Below are positions 1 through 10,359 of a stretch of DNA of 64,000 nt, in pieces. The position numbers were made by a program, and so were the translations under genes. Below the pieces are notes generated by a model, which worked only from the letters and a program-made list of their open reading frames with translations, ran no database searches and had not been told where the DNA came from. Source of the DNA: Pseudobacter sp. (GTDB lineage Bacteria; Bacteroidota; Bacteroidia; Chitinophagales; Chitinophagaceae); assembly GCA_017849455.1 (NCBI GenBank), contig JAFIGX010000015.1, forward strand, positions 1 to 64,000. The letters run 5' to 3'. Each line of letters opens with the position of its first letter. Position 1 is the first letter of the stretch.

Positions 1-105
1 TTCAACGGTGAACCGGTTTTTACCGGATATCGACAAAGGCTTACGTACTATCATGCACCAATATACGAAACTATCATAGATCAATACACGAAAATGTTCA
101 AATAA
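1..105 (+). CDS. C-terminal tail of an unidentified protein (partial)
   Basis: Frame 1 is open from the first base of the window to a TAA at 103-105 and encodes 34 residues rich in Tyr, Ile and Thr. The composition looks like real protein, and a hairpin follows about 60 nt later, as expected at a gene end. Too little is left to name a family. The rest of the gene lies upstream of the window. Confidence 0.5.
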   Translation, partial: FNGEPVFTGYRQRLTYYHAPIYETIIDQYTKMFK

Positions 106-164
106 TTCCTGAAAATTGATCCTGGTCATGAATTACCGCATGTATCGATCACACAAAAAACAAA

Positions 165-189
165 AGCCCCGCTTTATTCAAGCGAGGCT
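165..189 (+). terminator. Possible terminator hairpin
   Basis: Arms at 165-174 and 180-189 pair over ten positions with one mismatch around a 5-nt loop. An A-rich stretch precedes it, but the sequence after it is not a clean T run, so it is a weak terminator for the partial gene ending at 105. Confidence 0.4.
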
Positions 190-481
190 CCTAATTAGGC
201 GTCATTCTGTTCCAGCCTTCTGACCAGCAAGCAATTCGACGTTCAAGGTCGGATGGAGGGCCAGAATGACAATTTCTTTCCAGTTAATTTCTCATCAAAT
301 GTAAGCAGTGCGTCCGTTCCCTGAATGCGGAGGCAGTTAAACTTTTGTAAAGAAAATAACACTGGTCGAGTCAAATTGTTTCATCGTATTCAGATAGTAT
401 TCGTACTACTATCCCATACTGGTTGCCTTTTTCACCAGGCATTTTAATGATTCAATGAATTTCAAAAGAAATTGGTAAGGA
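190..481. other. Gene-free stretch before the sigma-factor gene
   Basis: No convincing reading frame on either strand. The only structure seen is a perfect 9-bp inverted repeat, GTCATTCTG at 201-209 and CAGAATGAC at 262-270, enclosing about 50 nt. Its role is unknown. Confidence 0.4.
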
Positions 482-1063
482 TCATAAGGCGATCTTTTTC
501 TGCATCATCATTTTGCGCAGATTGATCAAACCATAGCGCATCCTGCCCAAAGCGGTGTTGATACTGCAATTGGTCAGCGAAGCGATTTCCTTGAAGCTAA
601 GGTCTGCATAGTGACGGAGGATGATCACTTCCCGCTGGTCGTCCGGGAGGAGGTCCAGCATCTGGCGTACCCTGTCGTAACTCTGGCGCTTCATCATTTT
701 CTGGTCGGCACCATCTTCCGTGAAATTGATCACTTCGAAAATGTCACGGTCATCGCTGGTCTTGATAGCAGGTGTCCGTTTTACTTTGCGGAAATGATCT
801 ACACAGAGATTATGGGCAATACGCATGGCCCAGGGCAGGAATTTTCCTTCCTCGGTATAGCGTCCGCCGCGAACTGTGTCGATGATCTTGATGAGCACAT
901 CCTGAAAAATATCTTCTGCGAGATATTTGTCTTTTACGAGAAACAGGATGGAAGTGTACATTTTGTCTTTGTGTCGGAGTATCAGGGTCTCAAGGGCATA
1001 AAGATCCCCATCCTGGAAGTCCTGGATGAGTTCATGATCGGTCTTTTTGCGTAGTAGATTCAT
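482..1063 (-). CDS. ECF-family RNA polymerase sigma factor
   Basis: This 193-residue protein has the layout of a group 4 (ECF) sigma-70 factor. Region 2 lies at about residues 25-95, with the AEDIFQDVLIKI and WAMRIAHNLCVDHFRK segments that bind core polymerase and the -10 element. Region 4 lies at about 130-190, with LPDDQREVIILRHYADLSF followed by the helix-turn-helix EIASLTNCSINTALGRMR. Such proteins redirect RNA polymerase to stress or envelope regulons. No anti-sigma gene is adjacent: uvrA diverges on the other side of a 375-nt gap. The start is the ATG just after an upstream AT-rich region. The regulon cannot be predicted from sequence. Confidence 0.92.
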   Translation of the reverse strand: MNLLRKKTDHELIQDFQDGDLYALETLILRHKDKMYTSILFLVKDKYLAEDIFQDVLIKIIDTVRGGRYTEEGKFLPWAMRIAHNLCVDHFRKVKRTPAIKTSDDRDIFEVINFTEDGADQKMMKRQSYDRVRQMLDLLPDDQREVIILRHYADLSFKEIASLTNCSINTALGRMRYGLINLRKMMMQKKIAL

Positions 1064-1438
1064 AAACTTCTACGGTTTTGAAGGTTATAGGATATTTATT
1101 GATGGATTTTATAATGAAATGGCTTTTCAGTGTAGAAGTGACAAAGTCGATAGGCAGTAAATTTTAGTTTTCCACTTTATTGTACAAATTACTAACTAAA
1201 GATAGAGACTTTTTTCATAAAACCAAACTTTGGGATAATTTTTAAACTTCCCTTCATATTGCTAACGAGTTAAATAGCCTGAATTTGATTTATATCACAC
1301 GTATATCGTGATTTTGCTATACCCGAAATATGGCCTCAGTTATTCAAGATACATGCCATCTTTCATTAAACTTTTGCACCTGCCGGCTGTATTATACTTA
1401 TTCCCCCTTATTGCAATAATTTTGTGCTCCTTATTTAT
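1064..1438. other. Divergent intergenic region between the sigma-factor gene and uvrA
   Basis: AT-rich and without a convincing gene. An open frame from 1308 overlaps the start of uvrA out of frame and has no coding character. The stretch presumably carries both divergent promoters. No clear operator or LexA-like palindrome was recognised. Confidence 0.5.
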
Positions 1439-4240
1439 ATGTCTACTACCACGAAGAAAAATAAAAATCACCAGGAGTCTGCCGGCCTAACTGCCTCAGA
1501 CAGTATATATATTAAGGGCGCCCGCGTCCACAACCTGAAAAATATTTCAGTGGCCATTCCCCGCAATAAACTGGTTGTGGTGACAGGCGTATCCGGATCG
1601 GGCAAATCTTCCCTTACTATCGACACTTTATTCGCCGAAGGGCAACGCCGCTATGCCGAAAGCCTCAGCGCATACGCACGTCAGTTCATGGCCCGCATGG
1701 TAAAGCCCGATGTGGATTATATCAAGGGTCTCTGTCCGGCCATCGCCATCGAACAAAAAGTGATCACCCGTACCCCCCGGTCTACGGTGGGCAGCATGAC
1801 GGAGATCTACGATTACCTCCGTCTCCTCTTCGCCCGTACCGGCAAAACGATCTCACCCATCTCAGGCCGGGAAGTGAAGAAAGATGATACCGGCGATGTG
1901 ATCGCCGCCATCCGGCAACAGAAAGAAGGAGATAAAGTCCTTATCCTGATCCCTTTCCGGCAACATAAGAACCGCAACCCGCAGGAAGAACTGAATATCC
2001 TCCTGCAGAAAGGGTTTACCCGCCTGTATGCCGGGGAGATATACCATATCGAAGAACTCCTGGAAAATGCCAAATGGAAACCGGCCAAAGAAATGTATGT
2101 GCTGGTCGACAGGCTGGTAGTGAAAGATTTCGATGAAGATGATATCCATCGCATGGGCGATTCCATCGGCACGGCCTTCTATGAAGGAGAAGGAGAGCTG
2201 CTGCTCGAAGTGAACGGTTCGAAAAAAATACCTTTCTCCAACCGGTTCGAGCTCGATGGGATGCAGTTCGAAGAACCGGTGCCCAACCTCTTTTCATTCA
2301 ACAATCCCTTCGGCGCCTGCCCCACCTGCGAAGGGTTCAGCCAGGTGCTCGGCATCGATGCCGACCTGGTGATCCCCGATAAACGTCTGAGTGTCTATGA
2401 GAGCGGTGTGGCCCCCTGGAAAGGAGAGAAACTGGGCTGGTGGAGAGAGCAATTCATCAAGGGCGCCAAAAAGTTCGATTTCCCCATTCACAAGGCCATT
2501 ATCGATCTTACCAAAGAACAGTACCAGACATTGTGGGAAGGGAATGCGCATGTTCAGGGCATCAATGATTTTTTCAAGGAAGTGGAGCAGAACCTCTACA
2601 AAGTACAGTACCGCGTACTGCTCTCCCGCTACCGCGGTAGAACACTTTGCCCCGATTGTAAAGGCTACCGCCTCCGGAAAGAAGCCCTGTATGTGAAAGT
2701 GGGCGGCAAACATATCGGTGAGCTTTGTGAAATGCCCGTGAAAGACCTGGCGCAATGGTTCGAAGCATTGCAACTGAGCAACTACGATAAGCAGGTGGCC
2801 AAACGTGTGCTCATAGAGATCAATCACCGCCTGAAAACCCTGATGGACGTAGGGCTCGGCTACCTCACCATGAACCGCCTCGCCAATTCACTGAGCGGCG
2901 GTGAAAGCCAGCGCATACAGCTTACCCGTTCCCTGGGGAGCAATCTCACCAACTCATTATATATCCTCGATGAGCCTTCCATCGGTCTTCATTCAAGAGA
3001 TACCCAACGCCTGATCCGGGTGCTGAAAGAATTGCGCGACCTGGGCAACACGGTGGTCGTGGTGGAACATGATGAAATGATGATGCGTGAGGCCGACCAT
3101 GTGATCGATATGGGACCGCTCGCTTCACACCTGGGTGGTGAAGTAGTGGCTGCCGGCGATTATGATGCACTGGTCAGGAACAGGAATAGTCTTACCGGTA
3201 AATACCTGAGCGGTGAATTCAGGATCGAACCTCCCAAATCCGTGCGCAAATGGACCCGCTCCATTACAGTGGAAGGCGCACGCCAGAATAACCTGAAAGA
3301 CCTTACGGTCGAATTCCCGCTGAACACCCTCACCGTAGTGAGCGGTGTGAGCGGCAGTGGTAAGACCACCCTCGTAAAACAGATACTGTATCCTGCACTA
3401 CAGAAAATAAAAGGCGAATTCTCCGATAAAGTGGGATTGCACAAAGCTGTTACCGGTGATGTGGATTATATCTCCCAGATCGAAATGGTAGACCAGAACC
3501 CCATCGGGAAATCATCACGCAGCAACCCCGTTACTTATATCAAAGCGTATGATGAGATACGTGATCTCTACGCCAAACAACCGCTCAGCAAAACCCGCGG
3601 CTTTCAGCCCAAACATTTTTCTTTCAATGTCGATGGCGGCCGGTGCGATACCTGTAAGGGAGAAGGGGAACAGATCGTGGAGATGCAATTCCTTGCCGAT
3701 GTTCACCTAACCTGTGAAGTATGTGGCGGGAAAAGGTTCAAGGAGGAAGTACTGGAAGTGCAGTACAAAGGCAAAAGCATTTATGATGTCCTCGAAATGA
3801 GCGTAGACGATGCGCTGGAGTTCTTTAAAGAGGAGAAAGATATCCTTCACCGGATCAAACCGCTCAGTGATGTGGGATTGGGTTACGTGAAACTCGGACA
3901 ATCATCCGACACGCTCTCCGGTGGGGAAGCTCAACGGGTGAAGCTCGCGTCTTTCCTGGGAAAAGGCAAGGCCCAGGGGCATATCCTGTTCATCTTCGAT
4001 GAGCCTACCACTGGCCTCCATTTTCACGATATCAAAAAACTATTGGCTTCTTTCAATGCGCTCATCGAGCAGGGACATTCCATTCTCGTGATCGAGCACA
4101 ATACGGATGTGCTCAAAAGTGCCGACTGGCTGATCGACCTTGGTCCCGAAGCCGGGGACGGTGGCGGGACCCTCGTGTATGCCGGAGTGCCGGAAGGGAT
4201 CAAAAAAGTGAAAGAAAGCTTTACGGCAGAATTTATCTGA
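1439..4240 (+). CDS. uvrA: Excinuclease ABC subunit A
   Basis: UvrA is the damage-recognition ATPase of nucleotide excision repair and loads UvrB at DNA lesions. The 933-residue length is normal. Two ABC ATPase modules are visible: Walker [10 protein letters not shown] near residue 50 and GVSGSGKTT near residue 640, with signature motifs LSGGESQR and LSGGEAQR and two Walker B segments ([10 protein letters not shown] and [10 protein letters not shown]). Zinc-binding CxxC pairs are present (CPTCEG, CPDCKG, CDTCKG, CEVCGG). An in-frame GTG exists at 1424, but the ATG at 1439 gives the typical short tail before [14 protein letters not shown]. The stop codon lies inside a 73-nt repeat element. Confidence 0.97.
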   Translation: MSTTTKKNKNHQESAGLTASDSIYIKGARVHNLKNISVAIPRNKLVVVTGVSGSGKSSLTIDTLFAEGQRRYAESLSAYARQFMARMVKPDVDYIKGLCPAIAIEQKVITRTPRSTVGSMTEIYDYLRLLFARTGKTISPISGREVKKDDTGDVIAAIRQQKEGDKVLILIPFRQHKNRNPQEELNILLQKGFTRLYAGEIYHIEELLENAKWKPAKEMYVLVDRLVVKDFDEDDIHRMGDSIGTAFYEGEGELLLEVNGSKKIPFSNRFELDGMQFEEPVPNLFSFNNPFGACPTCEGFSQVLGIDADLVIPDKRLSVYESGVAPWKGEKLGWWREQFIKGAKKFDFPIHKAIIDLTKEQYQTLWEGNAHVQGINDFFKEVEQNLYKVQYRVLLSRYRGRTLCPDCKGYRLRKEALYVKVGGKHIGELCEMPVKDLAQWFEALQLSNYDKQVAKRVLIEINHRLKTLMDVGLGYLTMNRLANSLSGGESQRIQLTRSLGSNLTNSLYILDEPSIGLHSRDTQRLIRVLKELRDLGNTVVVVEHDEMMMREADHVIDMGPLASHLGGEVVAAGDYDALVRNRNSLTGKYLSGEFRIEPPKSVRKWTRSITVEGARQNNLKDLTVEFPLNTLTVVSGVSGSGKTTLVKQILYPALQKIKGEFSDKVGLHKAVTGDVDYISQIEMVDQNPIGKSSRSNPVTYIKAYDEIRDLYAKQPLSKTRGFQPKHFSFNVDGGRCDTCKGEGEQIVEMQFLADVHLTCEVCGGKRFKEEVLEVQYKGKSIYDVLEMSVDDALEFFKEEKDILHRIKPLSDVGLGYVKLGQSSDTLSGGEAQRVKLASFLGKGKAQGHILFIFDEPTTGLHFHDIKKLLASFNALIEQGHSILVIEHNTDVLKSADWLIDLGPEAGDGGGTLVYAGVPEGIKKVKESFTAEFI

Positions 4241-4308
4241 ACCGGGATTAGTGGGAGGTATGGGATTTCCGGGATGGTGCGGGCATTTGGATCATATCCC
4301 ACTTCAGA
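4236..4308. repeat. 73-nt intergenic palindromic repeat, copy A
   Basis: Begins TCTGAACCGGGAT and ends ATCCCACTTCAGA, so its ends are imperfect inverted repeats of about 13 nt. A second copy of identical length lies at 11022-11094, and roughly three quarters of positions agree. The first bases overlap the uvrA stop codon, so the element abuts the gene directly. The size and ends suggest a REP-like or MITE-like element. Confidence 0.8.
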
Positions 4309-4353
4309 AGAATTTAACAAATACAAAAGTTTTCCTGTCTTTATTTTGTGCCG

Positions 4354-4845
4354 ATGTATAAATGGCTGTTACTACTTTCCCTTTTTGCGATCGGTAAACC
4401 GGGCATGGCTCAACAGATAAAAGTGCCTGATCTGATCACTATGCTCGAATGGGACCATTTGCATATCGATACGACCCTGAAAAAGAAGGGCTATCTGCTC
4501 ATGCAGAAAGAAGTCGATTCGGCAAGCGCCTTATATCAATATTCCAATCTCGAACGACAGGCCGATATGCCTGCCAATGTTCGCTCATTCATGTACATGG
4601 ATGTTACTACCAAAGAGCTTCAAAGCCGCCTGATCACGTATCGCACCTATAGCAAGGAAGAGTATGGTGACCTGTCTGCATACCTCCTGACCAATCAATA
4701 CCATGCCACCAATAAATTCGACTTCGGCACGGCCAAACATACACTCTACAGCAACGGCACACAAACGATCACGATGAAAGTGATCTCCAATAAAATGAAG
4801 GATGGCCGCATTTTCACGGCCTATGAACTTGAATTGGGGAAATAA
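4354..4845 (+). CDS. Secreted protein of unknown function
   Basis: A 163-residue protein starting with a signal peptide (MYKWLLLLSLFAIGKPGMAQ, cleavage expected after AQ). The mature part is rich in Asp, Lys, Tyr and Thr and has alternating beta-strand character, with no motif I recognise. A GTG two codons upstream (4348) is in frame, but the ATG at 4354 starts the signal peptide directly. It follows the uvrA-flanking repeat and converges on the DUF4293 gene, 14 nt away. Probably a periplasmic or surface protein. Function unknown. Confidence 0.7.
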   Translation: MYKWLLLLSLFAIGKPGMAQQIKVPDLITMLEWDHLHIDTTLKKKGYLLMQKEVDSASALYQYSNLERQADMPANVRSFMYMDVTTKELQSRLITYRTYSKEEYGDLSAYLLTNQYHATNKFDFGTAKHTLYSNGTQTITMKVISNKMKDGRIFTAYELELGK

Positions 4846-4859
4846 GGACCAATAGCCTG

Positions 4860-5285
4860 TCAACGCAGGCGCTCCAGGCTCTTCACCAGTTTCTGATCGC
4901 GGTAAATACCACGAATGGCCATGATCAACAATACCGGGATAATGATGGCGATCACTGCAGTGAGATCGAACTTGCCTTCGCCTGGTACAAACTTCTTGGT
5001 ACCATTCCAGTAAAGGATAAGATCGATAATAGAAATACCCAGAGAGAGGAATAATAATCTCAACTGAAGTTTACGGTCTTTGTAGAGGAAGATAGCCGCC
5101 AGACAAACCAACCCCAATATCACCGTCAGGATCAATAGCAGGATATTGCTTTGCGCTGTCAATGCATCGAATTTTTTAGGCTGGCCTGCCGGTTCTATAT
5201 TACCACTGTAAAAAGAGAATTTCAAGGTCAGGAAAGCAGCTACGCCTGCTAAGAGAAGCCATACAGATTGGATGCGTTGGATCAT
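4860..5285 (-). CDS. DUF4293-type small membrane protein
   Basis: This 141-residue protein opens with MIQRIQSVWLLLAGVAAF, the conserved start of Bacteroidota DUF4293 proteins. Four hydrophobic segments are visible, at about residues 8-25, 45-68, 75-92 and 105-122, so it is a four-helix inner-membrane protein. It ends in a basic tail (DQKLVKSLERLR). The family has no established function. It is followed in tail-to-tail orientation by the secreted protein gene and is transcribed alone. Confidence 0.8.
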   Translation of the reverse strand: MIQRIQSVWLLLAGVAAFLTLKFSFYSGNIEPAGQPKKFDALTAQSNILLLILTVILGLVCLAAIFLYKDRKLQLRLLFLSLGISIIDLILYWNGTKKFVPGEGKFDLTAVIAIIIPVLLIMAIRGIYRDQKLVKSLERLR

Positions 5286-5338
5286 AATGGTTAATTTGGC
5301 TGACCCAAATGTAGATCATTTCGCGCAATGGCGCTACC

Positions 5339-5887
5339 TCAATTCTTTCCCGGCAGGTCCATTTCTTCTACCGTGCCATCCTGAACGCGGATATTTTTCC
5401 AGTCGTCCATCCAATTGATATGCACAACGTATACCGGGGAACCGGTCGGGAAGCGGACCTCCTCCACCAGCACGATCTTGTAATCGAACCAGGTGCTCTT
5501 CACTAACGCCCTTATTTCCTTTGGCAGCTTTTCCTCCTCATAATAACGAATGGTGGCTACCCACTGTCCCCTGTTGTCATAATCTACCCTGGTCTTCACA
5601 CTGTCTACCACACATTTTACCATATATCCATTTTTGATCGTGAACCATCTTTCCTCACTGGCATTGGCAAACGAATTGCTGAAATGCCGGATGGCCTTGA
5701 TATTGATATTGTTCCGGTATGGAATATCGGCTGAAAGGTCCTTTTCCATTTTAGAAATGATAGGGGCCTTTGGCGATAAACCCTGGTCGTCGCCCGCCAC
5801 CTTCCCGCCCTGGGCATGCGCACCGGCGCCGGTGAGCAGCAGGGCTGCGATCATGGCAATGGGATGTAATTGGAGAAACTTTTTCAT
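5339..5887 (-). CDS. Secreted protein of unknown function
   Basis: A 182-residue protein with a signal peptide (MKKFLQLHPIAMIAALLLTG, then AGAHAQG), so it is exported. The mature part contains FSNSFANASEERWFTIKNGY and repeated short beta-strand segments with Val/Tyr alternation, similar in general style to small Bacteroidota periplasmic PepSY-like or beta-lactamase-inhibitor-like folds. That fold match is inference only. It diverges from the LytS-type kinase gene across a 180-nt gap and may share its promoter region. Confidence 0.75.
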   Translation of the reverse strand: MKKFLQLHPIAMIAALLLTGAGAHAQGGKVAGDDQGLSPKAPIISKMEKDLSADIPYRNNINIKAIRHFSNSFANASEERWFTIKNGYMVKCVVDSVKTRVDYDNRGQWVATIRYYEEEKLPKEIRALVKSTWFDYKIVLVEEVRFPTGSPVYVVHINWMDDWKNIRVQDGTVEEMDLPGKN

Positions 5888-6067
5888 GGCTATACATTTA
5901 TGTTACTTCAAAGGAAAGATCATTTTGCTTGCAGGCAGCACACTATTCGCTGTACAACAGTATTATAAGGTGGTAGGCACCCAAAATGCCGCAACGGCAC
6001 TTCTTCACGATATATGGCGTTTGTCGAATTATGACAGGGCAGGAGCCGGAGAATCGGTATTTTTATT

Positions 6068-7141
6068 GTGAAAATATTCGGTGTGAAGAACAAGATCATC
6101 AAGACGAATCTCATTTTCTGGACCTGCTATTTCCTGTATGAATGGCTGGCCAATGCAGCGTATGATAACCTGTACAAGATGCACCTGCTGGCAGCAGCCC
6201 TTTATACACCGATCCTGTTCTCCGCTACTCAATTCACCATCTATGTGCTGATCAAAAAATATTTCTTTAGATCGCGGAAAATTGAATTTTGGATAGGACT
6301 GGTGTTGAGCATGTTGGTGTTCGGGATACTCAGGCGAGCCGTGAATTATTATGTCATTTATCAGTTGTATTCACCCGAATGGATGGCGATGCAGCCCTTC
6401 CTCTTTGCCCCCAAGATCATTTTCGAGATCGTGGGCACCTACCTCATCGTTGCGTTGTATGCCATGTTCTATTTTACCCGGGCCTGGGACGAACAGCAAA
6501 GGCTGGCACAAAGCCTTCAAAAAGACAAAGTGGAGGCGCAGCTTGAATTGTTGAAATCGCAGGTGCAACCGCATTTTATTTTCAATACGCTCAACAATAT
6601 CTATTCCCTTTCCAAACAGAACAGCGCCCAAACGCCCGATCTCATCTATCGCCTGTCGGCCCTCCTGAGCTACATGTTGTACGACAGCAAACAAACCACC
6701 ATTCCGCTCGCCAAGGAAATAGATTATATCAGCAATTATATCGAGCTGGAAAAGATCAGGTATGGAGACAGGCTGGATATTTCCATGAATGTGCTCACCG
6801 ATACGAACAATATCAACATCGCTCCCTTCCTGATGCTGCCGCTGGTGGAGAACAGTTTCAAGCACGGCGCCAACAATGCCATCGACCAGTGCTGGATCCG
6901 CATCGATGTGCTTGCCAATGACGGATGGCTGATCATCAAAGTGGAGAACAGCAAGCCCCAGAACGGGGTGCAATCGAATGGACGTAATGGTATCGGCATC
7001 GAGAATGTGAAAAAAAGACTGGAATATATCTATCCGAAGAGATATGAATTCAAGACCATCAATGAAGAACAGAATTTTCTCGTCACCTTAAAAATCAAAG
7101 ATATCGTTCATGAAAATAAAATGCCTGCTGGTGGACGATGA
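6068..7141 (+). CDS. LytS-type sensor histidine kinase
   Basis: A 357-residue membrane histidine kinase of the LytS/YehU (His_kinase) family. Four hydrophobic segments occupy about residues 12-145. The phospho-acceptor region QVQPHFIFNTLNNIYSLS follows at about residue 165, and the ATPase domain has the N-box LPLVENSFKHG and the G-box GRNGIGIENVKKRL. It starts with GTG at 6068. Its 3' end overlaps the response-regulator gene by 32 nt, so the two are translationally coupled and form one signalling pair. The input signal is unknown, because no extracytoplasmic sensor domain is visible beyond short loops. Confidence 0.92.
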   Translation: MKIFGVKNKIIKTNLIFWTCYFLYEWLANAAYDNLYKMHLLAAALYTPILFSATQFTIYVLIKKYFFRSRKIEFWIGLVLSMLVFGILRRAVNYYVIYQLYSPEWMAMQPFLFAPKIIFEIVGTYLIVALYAMFYFTRAWDEQQRLAQSLQKDKVEAQLELLKSQVQPHFIFNTLNNIYSLSKQNSAQTPDLIYRLSALLSYMLYDSKQTTIPLAKEIDYISNYIELEKIRYGDRLDISMNVLTDTNNINIAPFLMLPLVENSFKHGANNAIDQCWIRIDVLANDGWLIIKVENSKPQNGVQSNGRNGIGIENVKKRLEYIYPKRYEFKTINEEQNFLVTLKIKDIVHENKMPAGGR

Positions 7142-7838
7142 GCCGCCTGCCAATGACCTGATCGCTTCCTATATCGACAGGATGGACGACCTGGAAATTG
7201 TGGGCAAATGCAATAATGCCATCGAAGCCTTCAACTATTTACAGAAAACGAAGGTGGACATACTTTTCCTCGATATCCAGATGCCGAAAATGACCGGCCT
7301 CGACCTGATCAGGTCCCTGCAGGAAAGGCCAAGGATCGTGATCACCACGGCCTACCGGGAATTTGCCGCCGATGGTTTCGATCTCGACGTGCTGGATTAT
7401 CTCGTAAAACCTGTATCCTTCGATCGGTTCCTCAAGGCCATTGCAAAATATAATCAGCAGAATATATTACGCCAGGTGGAAGTGGCGGAAAAAACACCCG
7501 ACGCCTTCGAGAAAGCATACATGTACTTCAAAGTGAATAAAGACGTGAAGAAAGTCTTTCTGAAAGACATCATCTATATCGAAAGTGTGAAAGACTATGT
7601 GAAGATCGTCACAACCGGCAGGGCACTGATCACGTACCAGCGACTGAGCTATATGGAAGAAAAGTTACCGGAGAATAAATTCCTTCGCATCCACAAATCC
7701 TATATCATCGCCTCCGATAAGATCACGAGCTACAATAATGATATGGTGCAGATAGACCAGTATTCCCTTCCACTGGGAAGAAGTTACAAACAAAGTTTTC
7801 TGAAATTCATTGCCAATGCAGACCTGCTGCATCCGTAA
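7110..7838 (+). CDS. LytTR-family response regulator
   Basis: A 242-residue regulator. The N-terminal receiver domain has acidic residues in LLVDDEPPAND, the phospho-acceptor Asp in DILFLDIQMPKMTGLDL, the conserved Thr in IVITTAYREFA, and the Lys in VLDYLVKPVSFDRF. The C-terminal LytTR DNA-binding domain runs from about residue 140 to 240 (KDIIYIESVKDYVKIVTTG, RIHKSYIIASDKI). It is the partner of the upstream kinase, which it overlaps. LytTR proteins bind DNA with a ten-strand beta fold and often control surface or envelope genes. The targets cannot be read from this window. Confidence 0.94.
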   Translation: MKIKCLLVDDEPPANDLIASYIDRMDDLEIVGKCNNAIEAFNYLQKTKVDILFLDIQMPKMTGLDLIRSLQERPRIVITTAYREFAADGFDLDVLDYLVKPVSFDRFLKAIAKYNQQNILRQVEVAEKTPDAFEKAYMYFKVNKDVKKVFLKDIIYIESVKDYVKIVTTGRALITYQRLSYMEEKLPENKFLRIHKSYIIASDKITSYNNDMVQIDQYSLPLGRSYKQSFLKFIANADLLHP

Positions 7839-7848
7839 AGACTGTTGA

Positions 7849-9129
7849 TCAGCCCAGTTCGGGATACAGGGGGAATTGCTTCATGAATGCTTTCACGTCT
7901 TCCTTCACTGCTTTGATGGTATGTTCATCATCATGGTTCATCAACACTTTATCGATGAGGGAGACCACGGTTTCCATCTGGCCTTCATTCATGCCGCGGG
8001 TAGTGATAGCAGGCACGCCTACACGAATACCGCTGGTCACGAACGGGCTCTTGTCATCGAATGGAACGGCATTCTTGTTGAGCGTGATATGGGCTTTATC
8101 GAGGGTTTCCTGTGCTTTTTTACCGGTAAGATTTTTATTGCGCAGGTCGATCAGCATTAAATGATTGTCGGTGCCATTGCTGATCAGGTTGTAACCGCGT
8201 TTCACGAGTGCAGCGGACATGGCCTGTGCATTGCGCAGGATCTGTTGGCCATACGTGGTGAATTCATCGGAGAGGGTCTCACCGAAAGCCACAGCTTTGG
8301 CAGCGATCACGTGTTCGAGAGGGCCACCCTGCGTACCGGGGAAAACGGCGAGATCGAGGAGGGCGCTCATGGTGCGTGTGTTGCCTTTCGGGTCCTTGAT
8401 GCCGAAGGGGTTCTCGAAATCATGGCGCAGCATGATGATACCGCCACGGGGACCGCGCAATGTTTTATGTGTAGTGGAAGTAACGATATGGCAATGTTCA
8501 AAGGGATCGTTGAGCAGTCCTTTCGCGATCAGGCCGGCAGGATGCGCGATATCGGCCAGTACCAGTGCGCCGATCTTGTCGGCCACGGCACGTATCCTGG
8601 CATAATCCCAATCCCGGCTGTAAGCGGATGCGCCGCAGATGATCATTTTAGGTTTTTCGGCAAGGGCAGTGGCTTCGAGCTGATCGTAGTCCACGGTGCC
8701 GGTCTCTTTCTTCACGCCATAGAACAGGGCCTGGTAATTCTTGCCGCTGAAATTGGCGGGACTGCCGTGGGTGAGGTGGCCTCCCATGCTGAGGTCGAGG
8801 CCCAGGATCTTGTCGCCCGGTTTGAGGCAGGCGAGGAAAACGGCCGTATTGGCCTGCGCTCCGCTATGGGGTTGAACATTGGCCCAGGTTGCTTTGAAGA
8901 TCTGTTTCAGTCTTTCGATGGCCAGTGTTTCAATTTCATCGATGACCTCACAACCGCCATAATAACGTTTGCCGGGGTATCCTTCTGCATACTTATTGGT
9001 GGGTACGGAGCCCATGGCCTGCATCACCTGCAGTGAAGTAAAGTTCTCGGAAGCGATCAGTTCAATACCGTGGCGTTGCCGGTCGAGTTCCTTGCGGAGG
9101 AGGTCAAAAACGAGCGTATCTTTTTGCAT
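7849..9129 (-). CDS. glyA: Serine hydroxymethyltransferase
   Basis: A PLP enzyme that interconverts serine and glycine and makes 5,10-methylenetetrahydrofolate. The 426-residue protein starts at [18 protein letters not shown]. An alternative start seven codons upstream is in frame but precedes the conserved N terminus. Diagnostic motifs are [26 protein letters not shown], the substrate and tetrahydrofolate region [10 protein letters not shown], and the PLP-lysine segment [14 protein letters not shown]. It converges on the LytTR gene, 10 nt away. A hairpin at 9188-9222 sits in its 5' leader. Confidence 0.97.
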   Translation of the reverse strand: MQKDTLVFDLLRKELDRQRHGIELIASENFTSLQVMQAMGSVPTNKYAEGYPGKRYYGGCEVIDEIETLAIERLKQIFKATWANVQPHSGAQANTAVFLACLKPGDKILGLDLSMGGHLTHGSPANFSGKNYQALFYGVKKETGTVDYDQLEATALAEKPKMIICGASAYSRDWDYARIRAVADKIGALVLADIAHPAGLIAKGLLNDPFEHCHIVTSTTHKTLRGPRGGIIMLRHDFENPFGIKDPKGNTRTMSALLDLAVFPGTQGGPLEHVIAAKAVAFGETLSDEFTTYGQQILRNAQAMSAALVKRGYNLISNGTDNHLMLIDLRNKNLTGKKAQETLDKAHITLNKNAVPFDDKSPFVTSGIRVGVPAITTRGMNEGQMETVVSLIDKVLMNHDDEHTIKAVKEDVKAFMKQFPLYPELG

Positions 9130-9187
9130 GGCGCAAAAATAGGCCAACAATTTTTAAATGAGGATAAAAAATCTGAAGTTCAGGATT

Positions 9188-9222
9188 GTTTGTGGTTTGT
9201 GGACCAACCAGAAACCACAAAC
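9188..9222. promoter_or_regulatory. Perfect 11-bp hairpin in the glyA leader
   Basis: GTTTGTGGTTT at 9188-9198 pairs perfectly with AAACCACAAAC at 9212-9222 around a 13-nt loop. It lies 59-93 nt upstream of the glyA start on the minus strand, in a divergent region. It could be a leader structure for glyA or a protein-binding palindrome. It does not match any riboswitch I know. Confidence 0.4.
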
Positions 9223-9360
9223 ACTTGAGATTTTTTCACTACTTTCACAACTTCGGAAAACCGATGGGTTGTTTTTCAGATGAACGGGCAGTACAGAGAC
9301 CAGTAAGATGAAAAGTGATGCAGGGGTCGATGTACCGGGTGAAAAACAAATATTATCAAC

Positions 9361-10359
9361 ATGAAAGCGATCATTCCTGTAGCAGGTGCAGGCACCAAGC
9401 TACGACCACATACCTATACTCAACCCAAGGCACTGATACCGCTGGCGGGAAAAACGATCCTCAGTATCATCGTCGACCAGTTACGCGAAGCGGGGATCCA
9501 GGAATTCATCTTCATCATTGGTTACCTCGGACAAAAGATCCAGGATTATGTAAAGGAAAAATATCCCGACCTGCATGTTCATTTTGTACAACAGAATGAA
9601 AGGCATGGGATCGGCCATGCTATCCAGCTCACCAAAAATATCGTGGGCGACGATGAGATCTTCGTGGTGCTGGGCGATACCATTTGCGAATACGATGTGA
9701 AGCAGGTACTCGAAATGCCGAACTCCGGATTGGGCGTAAAGCGGGTAGATGATCCGCGCGATTTCGGGGTGGCGGAGATCGGGGAAGATGGGTTCATCAC
9801 CCGTGTGGTGGAGAAACCACAGATCCCTAAATCGAACATGGCCCTGGTAGGCGTGTACCGTATCAAGGAAACGGCCTTCCTGTTCGATTGCCTGGAAAGC
9901 AATATCCGTAACCAGGTGATGAGCCGTGGGGAATTCAGTATCACCGATGCGCTGGAATGTATGATCCAGCATGGGGCCAGGTTCCAGGCGTTCAAGGTGC
10001 AGAACTGGTTCGATTGCGGCAAGAAGGAGACCTTGCTGGAATCGAATGCCACCTTACTGAAGAAATTCGGGAGTGTGATCGCACCTGAGCATAATTTCGA
10101 GAATACGATCATTGTGCCGCCGGTGAGCATTGCCAAAGGCTGTGAGGTCCGGAACTCGATCATCGGCCCGAATGTGACCATTGGCGAAAAGACCATAGTG
10201 AACTATTCGATCATCAAAGACTCCATTATCGGCTCGTTCGCCGACCTCTACGATATCGTTTTGACCCATTCCCTCATTGGCAGCGACACGGAAGTGAAGG
10301 GGGAAAGCCGGAGCCTCAACATCGGCGACAATACAGAAATCGACCTGGGAGAATCATGA
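9361..10359 (+). CDS. Sugar-1-phosphate nucleotidyltransferase
   Basis: A 332-residue enzyme of the glucose-1-phosphate thymidylyltransferase/mannose-1-phosphate guanylyltransferase superfamily, which makes NDP-sugars for cell-envelope polysaccharide. The N-terminal Rossmann-like domain has the nucleotide-binding signature IIPVAGAGTKLRPHTYTQPK, with Thr in place of the usual second Gly-region residue, and FVVLGDTI containing the metal-binding Asp. From about residue 240 there is a left-handed beta-helix made of hexapeptide repeats (NSIIGPNVTIGEKTIV). The sugar and base cannot be fixed from sequence. The gene stands alone rather than in a sugar operon. Confidence 0.9.
   Translation: MKAIIPVAGAGTKLRPHTYTQPKALIPLAGKTILSIIVDQLREAGIQEFIFIIGYLGQKIQDYVKEKYPDLHVHFVQQNERHGIGHAIQLTKNIVGDDEIFVVLGDTICEYDVKQVLEMPNSGLGVKRVDDPRDFGVAEIGEDGFITRVVEKPQIPKSNMALVGVYRIKETAFLFDCLESNIRNQVMSRGEFSITDALECMIQHGARFQAFKVQNWFDCGKKETLLESNATLLKKFGSVIAPEHNFENTIIVPPVSIAKGCEVRNSIIGPNVTIGEKTIVNYSIIKDSIIGSFADLYDIVLTHSLIGSDTEVKGESRSLNIGDNTEIDLGES

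Noticed and set aside
611..1054. Plus-strand frame opposite the ECF sigma gene
   Set aside because: Shadow of the sigma gene, which carries all expected regions.
8161..9036. Long plus-strand frame opposite glyA
   Set aside because: It is the complement of a complete, well-conserved glyA gene and has no family resemblance.
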